Source: Candidatus Poseidoniaceae archaeon (GTDB lineage: Archaea > Thermoplasmatota > Poseidoniia > Poseidoniales > Poseidoniaceae). Taken from it: a stretch of DNA of 9,014 nt. A program made the translations under genes and the position numbers. The stretch spans positions 1 to 9,014 of the forward strand of contig JAKMFF010000208.1 in the NCBI GenBank assembly GCA_022425585.1, written 5' to 3'. How positions within the stretch are numbered: the stretch's first letter is position 1; every line of letters begins with the position of its first letter. Of the stretch, positions 1 to 5,589 are shown one piece after another. The notes below the pieces were generated by a model. That model was given only the letters and a program-made list of their open reading frames with translations, did no database searches and was not told the origin of the DNA.

Positions 1-780
1 GCCAAGAGCAAAAATAATTCTATTTTAGCAGAAGCATTGTCTGCATTGGCTGATATATCCCTAAAGCAAGGAAGTTTAGATGAATCTCTAGCCATGCATA
101 AGGAGGCTCTTGAGATATTTATCAAACAAAAGGATGCTGTTGGGGCTGCTAGAAGCTACAATAATATGGGCTATTTGTTAAGAAGAAAAAATGATAATTC
201 TAAAGCGATAGAATCCTATAGTCAGGTAGAGCGAATATTAGAAGAAAATGAGGATTCAGAACTGATAAGTTCACAATTAATTCTTGCTCGTTCTTTGATG
301 GATTTAGGGGAAATAGACCGAGCGAGAGACCATGCTTTAACGGCGTTTGATAAAACAGAAAAATCAAATGATAAGCAACTACATGCTAGAGCACAAGCAG
401 TACTAGGGCGTTATTACGCCAAGGTTGGTGACCTAGATGTCGCATCGCATCATTATTCTCAAGCATTGGATGCTATGAATGAAGAGGGAGATATTTTAGC
501 AATGGTAGACATTACTATCTTACTTGGTGAGGTACTACAAGATTCGGGTAAAAATGATGAAGCAATGGAACATTTCAGAGAAGCCCTAATCATTGCAGAG
601 GCTAATGATCTTAGGATGCAAATTGGGGAGTTGTTGATTCGTTTAGGAAGTGTTGCACCCGATAAATCACGAAGAATGGAATATTTGCAAAGAGCCCTAG
701 CAGTATTTCGTGAACTTGGAGCCAAATCTCGTATGAGAGAGGTTCAAACAAAAGTACACAATGCTGTCATGGGAAGATGA
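1..780 (+). CDS. TPR-repeat protein, 5'-truncated by the window edge
   Basis: The frame is open from base 1, giving 259 visible residues to the TGA at 778-780. The first candidate start inside the window is a TTG at 37, but repeat-like sequence already precedes it, so the true start most likely lies outside. About six tandem helix-turn-helix units of roughly 40 residues are visible. Each follows the TPR pattern (small/large hydrophobics, then G-x-x-x-x-A, then A-L at the end), for example GSLDESLAMHKEAL, GDLDVASHHYSQAL and KNDEAMEHFREAL. The 40-residue spacing resembles the longer TPR_12-type repeats used as protein-docking scaffolds. No catalytic motif, signal peptide or membrane segment is visible, so the seen part is probably cytoplasmic. 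Any N-terminal effector or kinase domain would lie upstream. The gene converges on the minus-strand pilin-like operon with no bases between the stops. The TPR assignment is secure; the partner and pathway cannot be told. Confidence 0.9.
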   Translation, partial: AKSKNNSILAEALSALADISLKQGSLDESLAMHKEALEIFIKQKDAVGAARSYNNMGYLLRRKNDNSKAIESYSQVERILEENEDSELISSQLILARSLMDLGEIDRARDHALTAFDKTEKSNDKQLHARAQAVLGRYYAKVGDLDVASHHYSQALDAMNEEGDILAMVDITILLGEVLQDSGKNDEAMEHFREALIIAEANDLRMQIGELLIRLGSVAPDKSRRMEYLQRALAVFRELGAKSRMREVQTKVHNAVMGR

Positions 781-1251
781 TTATTGGGGCCTATCAACCT
801 CAATACTTGTAACACCATCTTTGTGACATATCCAAACCATTTGAGCTCCAGATAAATTAACAGTTCCACTATGCTCGCCTGCACCTGCCCCTGAAACGTA
901 GACTTGCGTATCTAGTGGACCTCCTTCGTCAACTAAAATTAAGTAATTATCAGACAATTGTAAGGTAAACAAATTTTCGTCAGCCTCAGTAGCTCTCCAC
1001 CATACGGATTCGGTATATTCAATATCGCCAAGCCTACTAGCTTCATCAGCTCGTTCAATAGCATCAGCAATATCGTCTAAATTCATTTTGACGGCCTGTT
1101 CATTCCATCTATCGCGGGTTGCAGTTTCAATATCCCATGTCCAAATACTGAATACAGATAACAACATTACTCCAAGTAAGAAAGTGAAGATGTATCCAAG
1201 TTCAGTGGCTGCACCACTGATGTCGTCCCTTTTCGAAAGTTTAGTTTTCAT
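781..1251 (-). CDS. Small pilin-like membrane-anchored protein (156 aa)
   Basis: The N-terminus is a short charged leader (MKTKLSKRDDISG), then a hydrophobic helix at about residues 18-37 (LGYIFTFLLGVMLLSVFSIW). That is the layout of an archaeal class III (prepilin) signal, where the leader is clipped and the helix stays as the assembly core. Cleavage near G13/A14 is plausible but not certain. The rest is an amphipathic helix (about residues 50-75, rich in A, D, E and R) and a beta-rich tail. The organisation recalls small uncharacterised haloarchaeal pilin-like proteins (DUF7266-style), recalled from memory only. The ATG overlaps the previous gene's stop (ATGA on the minus strand, 1248-1251), and a GGAGG site lies 7 bases upstream, so this start is well supported. 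It is the last gene of the minus-strand run. It could be a minor pilin; the exact role is unknown. Confidence 0.8.
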   Translation of the reverse strand: MKTKLSKRDDISGAATELGYIFTFLLGVMLLSVFSIWTWDIETATRDRWNEQAVKMNLDDIADAIERADEASRLGDIEYTESVWWRATEADENLFTLQLSDNYLILVDEGGPLDTQVYVSGAGAGEHSGTVNLSGAQMVWICHKDGVTSIEVDRPQ

Positions 1252-3473
1252 CCAACAGCCTCCGTCATTGTTACATCAAGTGAGGATAGTTGTAAACTAA
1301 ATTGAATTGGATCACCATTGGTGTGCCAAACCGCTTCCGAGGTTCCGATACTTGGATCTGGGACCCAACCCACATAATCTGTGAGCAAATCCAATCGCCC
1401 AGGATAAATCGTCCAATCTATACTAGAATCTAGACCACTGGCTGCAGAATTTGCAATCTCTTCACCATATGGGCTATACCACCCACGTCTTACTTCATAT
1501 GCAATATCTGACGCTAATGACTCTCTGTATGCCAATTCTATATCTAAATTCATTACACCCGCACCAGATGCACTATCTGCGGTAGGATTTAGTGCAGGAA
1601 TTGTTGCTGCAAACCGGGGTCCTGGTCCAGATCTGTCATTTGGTTGTTTCAATACGGTAGGTAAAAATTCTGGATGGTTTGTTAGTACTGCTCCGTTGGA
1701 ATAAGCAACTTCAAGTCCGGTAATAGAAGAGGAGAAAGAATAAGTAAGTCTAGAGATATGGAAAATCCATGATGACGCAATGATTTGATGGTCTGTCTTT
1801 CCGTTGTTACCAATTAGACTTATCGAGTAACTCGAGGGATGTGTTCCTTGATTCCAAGCATTCATAATTTGACCTTCGCTTCTACCAGAAACGGAATTCC
1901 ATGGCAATTCTGTAGTTATCCATCCGCTTGCTGTGGTATTAATTCCAACACATCTCTGTTCTCCATCATGCATTAATTGACTCAATCCCGAGTCTCCAGT
2001 ACTCCGGTGAACTCTAATTGGGTGCCCATCTTCCACAGAAACATTATGGCTGCCTTGGCTTGTTTGCAGGTTATGGAACGGGTTGTTGAAGGTAAGATTC
2101 TGATTAGCAGAGTTAGTATTTGAATAGTTTAGAACTGAAGTGTACCCTGCTAATTGAATGTGTATTGATTCCAGTCCATTGCTGGAAAATATCTCATATG
2201 TATGGGCTTTTCCAGAGGAAAATCCAGTATCTTTTGCTGGAATTATATTCAATCCATTACTTGGATTAATGGAATCATTATTGTGCCAATATGCTGATAT
2301 TTCTTTATCTGAATCTATAATCGGCGCACCATTAACAGTTTGAGGCGGCCATGGTATGATTACAGTTGAATCCGCTTGAATTGAAATTCCTCCCCCTTTC
2401 CAAGTGATAGTTGCGATCTCTTCATTTGGGTTGAATAATTCTATACTTCCAGTTAGCTGAGGTGTGATGAACTCCGAGCCGATTAGTGCACCAGAAGTCG
2501 ATTGGAGGGTTACGCTACCTGTCATATTATTGTCTGATGTTAGCAAAATAAGTCGTGATGGTGCGCTTGTTGAAAGAGATACTAATTTTGGTGAATCCAA
2601 ATCGATTGTATGTGTCCACGAAACACCAATTCTTGGGTCCTCATCATTGGTGACAATATGTCTGGTTTCCTGTCCATCTACCATTAATTCAATTTGATTA
2701 GATGTTTCACTCATGATGTGTACTGTATTGTTGCCTTGATTCATTGGTATGCTCCAAGACCTGCCGGTAAAATCACTTTGACTGGGGTTATCTGGCATAA
2801 AAATAGTACCACCGCCGCTACCTAAACTTGCCAATATGTTCAGTTCATGAGTAGACTCAAGTTTGTAAGATTGGAATTCAGTAGTGGTTAATTTAACAGT
2901 AGAACCGATGTTCAAATCAATCTTTTCGATAAATAACTCAGCAGAATTCACTTTGATTTCTATTGGCCCAAGTGGAGATGCGATTCCTTGGTTTGGACTA
3001 ATCATAATTTCTTCTATGTAATCTGGAATGGAATAGATGAATGGTTTTGTTGGGCCTAACCTTAGGTCGTCAAAACAAGCCGAGGTAGACTTACTCTCGG
3101 GATGTTTTATTTGTATTGAATCATCAAAATCTAATACTCCTTTCATCCTAAATGTCGTGTCGCTATTCCAAGTAGATGAATACCACATTCCACCTCTTGT
3201 AGTGTCCCATGAGAGAGTTCCGTCAATTGGTATTAAATCTATTTCAGTAGAATCACCAGGCATGCCATGCTCGCTTAAAATTTCAGTTTGCTGAGACAAA
3301 ATCATCATTTGCGAAGACATATCGTCACGCTCTATTGAGCCTTCTAATTCTTCAATTATTGGAAGCATTGAAACTAGCATTAAACCGATGATTGAAACAA
3401 CTCCACCAAATAATAAAACTGTCGCAATTGCTGCAGAAACAGACTCTTCATTTCTGGTTAGATTCTGTTTCAT
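1248..3473 (-). CDS. Large pilin-like surface protein (741 aa)
   Basis: A short leader (MKQNLTRNEES) precedes a hydrophobic helix at about residues 12-40 (VSAAIATVLLFGGVVSIIGL), which fits an archaeal type IV pilin-like class III signal. A coiled, polar stretch follows with Q- and S-rich helix (SSQMMILSQQTEILSEHG, about 53-70), then a conserved-looking GTLSWDTTRGGMWYS segment. The rest is long, beta-rich and Ser/Thr/Asn-rich with many N-x-S/T sequons, as expected of a glycosylated extracellular protein. At 741 residues it is several times the size of ordinary pilins, so it may be a minor pilin, tip adhesin or anchored surface protein rather than a main subunit. The layout resembles haloarchaeal DUF7289-type proteins by memory. 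The ATG overlaps the upstream stop by 4 bases (3470-3473); AGGTGG sits 10 bases upstream. Its C-terminus resembles that of the upstream 359-residue protein. Confidence 0.8.
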   Translation of the reverse strand: MKQNLTRNEESVSAAIATVLLFGGVVSIIGLMLVSMLPIIEELEGSIERDDMSSQMMILSQQTEILSEHGMPGDSTEIDLIPIDGTLSWDTTRGGMWYSSTWNSDTTFRMKGVLDFDDSIQIKHPESKSTSACFDDLRLGPTKPFIYSIPDYIEEIMISPNQGIASPLGPIEIKVNSAELFIEKIDLNIGSTVKLTTTEFQSYKLESTHELNILASLGSGGGTIFMPDNPSQSDFTGRSWSIPMNQGNNTVHIMSETSNQIELMVDGQETRHIVTNDEDPRIGVSWTHTIDLDSPKLVSLSTSAPSRLILLTSDNNMTGSVTLQSTSGALIGSEFITPQLTGSIELFNPNEEIATITWKGGGISIQADSTVIIPWPPQTVNGAPIIDSDKEISAYWHNNDSINPSNGLNIIPAKDTGFSSGKAHTYEIFSSNGLESIHIQLAGYTSVLNYSNTNSANQNLTFNNPFHNLQTSQGSHNVSVEDGHPIRVHRSTGDSGLSQLMHDGEQRCVGINTTASGWITTELPWNSVSGRSEGQIMNAWNQGTHPSSYSISLIGNNGKTDHQIIASSWIFHISRLTYSFSSSITGLEVAYSNGAVLTNHPEFLPTVLKQPNDRSGPGPRFAATIPALNPTADSASGAGVMNLDIELAYRESLASDIAYEVRRGWYSPYGEEIANSAASGLDSSIDWTIYPGRLDLLTDYVGWVPDPSIGTSEAVWHTNGDPIQFSLQLSSLDVTMTEAVG
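1259..1263 (-). promoter_or_regulatory. Ribosome binding site of the small pilin-like gene
   Basis: GGAGG on the minus strand lies inside the end of the upstream 741-residue gene, 7 bases before the ATG at 1249-1251. It matches the archaeal 16S 3' end (CCUCC). It supports this start and suggests direct ribosome loading in addition to coupling through the 4-base overlap. Confidence 0.6.
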
Positions 3474-4549
3474 CTTTCCAAAACCACCTGATTAATAGTT
3501 ACGTCAAAAAATACCGATTGACCCAAAGAATTTACACTGATGCCATCTATTCCACTTGCTCTTTCAAATGGTGATAAACCGACATAAGAATCAAGTGTTC
3601 CTGATGCACGGTTTAATGAATACGAATTTAACCACAAATCATCATATTGTGGGCTTATGACTGGAGATACAGAGTTTGTAGTCGTATATCGTATATTGAA
3701 ACATTCTCCCGAAAATGGGTTTATTGAGCCAGCTGAAATAATGTCGATACCAAGTTGGTTGGCATTCCCTAAACTTCCATTTACTACTACATTGGTTAGA
3801 ACCATCGACAAGCGTATGCCTCCTGTTGCGAGTTCATCAAATTCAATTCTTGGAAATTGACTAATTTCCCAAGCTGAATCGGCAAAATGCTCAATTCTAG
3901 CATTATTGATGAGATATATTTCATGCTCACCATTGCCTAGGCTGGTAATCAAACGAAGCCCAGATAGTGAATATTTGACGCTACGGTGGATCGGCTCATC
4001 ATTGTCATTAAAAACAGTGATAATATACCATTCACCTAATTGCATATTGTGCTCAACTGAACCATTGTTAACGCTTATCAGTTGAGTAAATTGACTATTT
4101 TCTGTTGTGATGGTAACTTTTGATGCTGTCTGGTTGATACTGGTTATGACAAAGGAATTGTTGCTATATTGCCCGATATTTACTACCTCATATGGGGTCA
4201 AATCAGCACTTATTGTCCAGTGCTCGAGATTAGTGACACCTTGCAAGAGTGTTGTTCTCATCTGTAAACTGTGACGTATTCCAGTCCCCTCTGGCGCATC
4301 TGCTGAAACATCTATCCTGTCTTCTAAGCGGTCAGCTATGCCATTGGCTGCATTCCAGTTGGTGTTGTCTTCGAAATCAGAAATATATGGATTCAAAAAT
4401 ACCCAAACACCACCCATTATTGTAACAACCATGGCAAGCATCATAATCACGCCAAGGACTTCGCTAACACCCTCTTCATTTTCCCGTTTCCGGGGTCCTG
4501 AAATGTAGCGTCTGCTAGTTGGCACAAACCTCTCATACTTCGGTATCAT
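3470..4549 (-). CDS. Archaeal type IV pilin-like protein (359 aa)
   Basis: The N-terminal 27 residues are polar and basic and end in RKRENEEG. They are followed by VSEVLGVIMMLAMVVTIMGG, a classic archaeal Pilin_N signature (VSxVxGVIxxxA). A PibD/EppA-type prepilin peptidase would be expected to cut after G27 and leave the hydrophobic helix (28-52) at the mature N-terminus. After a short helical region (about 60-80, NGIADRLEDRI), the protein is predicted beta-rich and extracellular with several N-x-S/T sequons. The C-terminus (DSYVGLSP then DVTINQVVLE) resembles the end of the neighbouring 741-residue protein. It starts 29 bases after the MBL gene stop and overlaps the next gene by 4 bases, so it looks like the first pilin-like gene of a shared transcript. 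A candidate AGGTCA Shine-Dalgarno lies 8 bases upstream inside an inverted repeat. The pilin-like class is well supported; whether it forms a filament is not. Confidence 0.88.
   Translation of the reverse strand: MIPKYERFVPTSRRYISGPRKRENEEGVSEVLGVIMMLAMVVTIMGGVWVFLNPYISDFEDNTNWNAANGIADRLEDRIDVSADAPEGTGIRHSLQMRTTLLQGVTNLEHWTISADLTPYEVVNIGQYSNNSFVITSINQTASKVTITTENSQFTQLISVNNGSVEHNMQLGEWYIITVFNDNDEPIHRSVKYSLSGLRLITSLGNGEHEIYLINNARIEHFADSAWEISQFPRIEFDELATGGIRLSMVLTNVVVNGSLGNANQLGIDIISAGSINPFSGECFNIRYTTTNSVSPVISPQYDDLWLNSYSLNRASGTLDSYVGLSPFERASGIDGISVNSLGQSVFFDVTINQVVLER
3484..3489 (-). promoter_or_regulatory. Probable ribosome binding site of the 741-aa gene
   Basis: AGGTGG on the minus strand matches five of six bases of the archaeal AGGTGA consensus, 10 bases before the ATG at 3471-3473. 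The spacing is a little long, but it supports initiation at the ATGA overlap. Confidence 0.4.
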
Positions 4550-4567
4550 TTAGGTATTGACCTAAAT
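4548..4567 (-). promoter_or_regulatory. Perfect 8-bp inverted repeat over the start of the 359-aa pilin-like gene
   Basis: The two arms are ATTTAGGT (4548-4555) and ACCTAAAT (4560-4567) around a 4-base spacer, ATTG. In the minus-strand mRNA this would fold as an 8-bp stem-loop. Its 3' arm includes the A and U of the AUG start codon, and its 5' arm holds most of the likely Shine-Dalgarno (AGGTCA, 4558-4563). Folding would therefore hide both initiation signals. It could equally be a double-stranded operator for a dimeric regulator. It lies in the 29-base gap after the MBL gene and lacks the U-run of a clear terminator on the minus strand. The repeat itself is seen directly; its function is inferred. 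Confidence 0.5.
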
Positions 4568-4578
4568 CAGACTAATTT

Positions 4579-5403
4579 TTAGTCAATCTTGACTTCATTT
4601 AGTTTAGTGGGCGTAAGATTTTCTAGACCGTTTGCTCCTATGTAGTGAGTCATTTCTGGACCATCTTGTAATGAAATGTATATGTCTCCGTCAAATACTT
4701 CGGAGATGTAGTACAATACGGTAGACTCTGCTAGGTGCGGCGAGTTGTTTTTTTCACTCAGGTGTGTAAGTACTATATTTCGCGTACTCTCCGTACTGAC
4801 TTCAGCAAGAAATTGTCCAGTTTGACTGTTGGATAAGTGACCTCCTCTGCCACGAATCCTCTCTTTCAAAGAATATGGATATGGTCCGGCGCTCAATTTT
4901 TGATCATCATAGTTTGCTTCGATTGAAATATGTTCACAACCATATACATGTTTGATTAATTCATCCGTCCAAGAGCCTAAATCTGTAATTATTGCGGCTC
5001 TTTCTCCACCATAGCTTGCCACAAAAGCGACATTTTCGGAGCCAGAATGAGGGACTGGGACTGTTAGGATTGATAGTTCGTCACCAATTCTAATCACATC
5101 CAAGGCGCCAAAGTAGGAAGTTTTCAAGGGGTCCAAATCTAATTCCTGTGCAGTTCTCTCATTGGCCAAAATTTGCATGTCCCATTTGCGTTGGGCAATA
5201 GTCGCTCCACCTCCATGATCTCCATGATGGTGACTTATTAGAGCGCAATCAATATCCGCAGGTTTAATGTTGAGCATAGCTAGTCGTTTTTGCAACTGAG
5301 CGCCGCTAAATCCTAAATCAATTAACACCTTAACATCATCAGTTTCAAGCAGCGTTGAGTTGCCTCGGCTACCTGTTCCTAAGTGAGTAATTCGCAAAGA
5401 CAT
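4579..5403 (-). CDS. Metallo-beta-lactamase-fold hydrolase, WalJ/YycJ-like
   Basis: This 274-residue protein is of normal length for the WalJ/YycJ branch of the MBL superfamily (COG1235-like). The family landmarks appear in order: GTGSRGNSTLLE (9-20), the metal-binding HHHGDH (58-63, fitting HxHxDH), PHSGSENVAF with candidate metal ligand H119, ITDLG with D141, IEANYD (161-166), GPYPYSLKERI (173-183), GHLSN (188-192) and LTHLSEKNNSP (212-222). All expected metal ligands appear present, so it is probably an active dinuclear metal enzyme. Members are cytoplasmic hydrolases; some have been linked to DNA or nuclease functions and bacterial WalJ to cell-wall signalling, so the substrate here is uncertain. 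There is no signal peptide. The ATG at 5401-5403 is the start closest to the conserved MSLRITHLGTG beginning. No clear Shine-Dalgarno precedes it, so the mRNA may be leaderless or nearly so. It is the promoter-proximal gene of the minus-strand run. Confidence 0.92.
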   Translation of the reverse strand: MSLRITHLGTGSRGNSTLLETDDVKVLIDLGFSGAQLQKRLAMLNIKPADIDCALISHHHGDHGGGATIAQRKWDMQILANERTAQELDLDPLKTSYFGALDVIRIGDELSILTVPVPHSGSENVAFVASYGGERAAIITDLGSWTDELIKHVYGCEHISIEANYDDQKLSAGPYPYSLKERIRGRGGHLSNSQTGQFLAEVSTESTRNIVLTHLSEKNNSPHLAESTVLYYISEVFDGDIYISLQDGPEMTHYIGANGLENLTPTKLNEVKID

Positions 5404-5504
5404 GTTGATAATTTACCCCTGTCGCGGGAGGGTATTGAACAAACCCCTCGCAAATAGGGAAAATAGATGATTTTCGGTATTTTTTTGCTCCACCAACTGA
5501 ATCA
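5404..5504. promoter_or_regulatory. Divergent intergenic region with putative promoters
   Basis: This 101-base gap separates the minus-strand MBL gene from the plus-strand genes, so promoters for both directions are expected here. On the plus strand an AT-rich GGTATTTTTTT stretch (about 5476-5486) is a possible TATA-like element. Its centre lies about 25 bases before the ATG at 5505, which is the distance expected for a leaderless archaeal transcript. The MBL-proximal part is GC-rich and carries a direct repeat ACCCCT at 5415-5420 and 5443-5448, 28 bases apart. No convincing TATA box for the minus strand was identified. All of this is weak, eye-based evidence. Confidence 0.3.
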
Positions 5505-5585
5505 ATGTCGGAACATCACTCCATCATGCTCATAAGTGTAGTTGAGAAGTCGGCAAATGCGAAGGCTATACTTCGTGACAGGTGA
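5505..5585 (+). CDS. 26-aa ORF resembling a Toprim/topoisomerase N-terminus; possible gene remnant or leader peptide
   Basis: This short ATG-to-TGA frame encodes 26 residues. The second half, ISVVEKSANAKAIL, resembles the first strand and helix of a Toprim domain as in type IA topoisomerases (compare VIVESPAKAKTI in bacterial TopA): a hydrophobic strand, then E-x-x-A-x-A-K-x-I with the key glutamate. The frame stops after RDR, far too short to be a working enzyme. The stop TGA at 5583-5585 is part of the AGGTGA that likely serves as Shine-Dalgarno for the ATG at 5590, so translation of this ORF could be coupled to the next gene. It may be a relic of a topoisomerase gene cut off by rearrangement, a regulatory leader peptide, or chance. 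A second in-frame ATG lies at 5526. Confidence 0.3.
   Translation: MSEHHSIMLISVVEKSANAKAILRDR
5580..5585 (+). promoter_or_regulatory. Ribosome binding site selecting the ATG at 5590
   Basis: AGGTGA is a full match to the archaeal Shine-Dalgarno core (complement of UCACCU at the 16S 3' end), ending 4 bases before the ATG at 5590. It favours this start over the in-frame TTG at 5542 and ATG at 5557, neither of which has a comparable site, and places a compact signal peptide at the N-terminus. Confidence 0.6.
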
Positions 5586-5589
5586 AGGC

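Noticed and set aside
459..725. Minus-strand open frame within the TPR gene
   Set aside because: The plus frame shows clear TPR periodicity over the same bases; the antisense translation has no recognisable feature.
2158..3294. Several short plus-strand frames antisense to the 741-residue gene
   Set aside because: They are scattered, have no ribosome sites, and oppose a long frame with coherent pilin-like and beta-rich sequence.
5542..5589. Longer N-terminus of the secreted protein from TTG 5542 or ATG 5557
   Set aside because: AGGTGA lies 4 bases before ATG 5590, which gives a compact signal peptide. The longer forms lack a comparable site and add a polar extension that overlaps the Toprim-like ORF.
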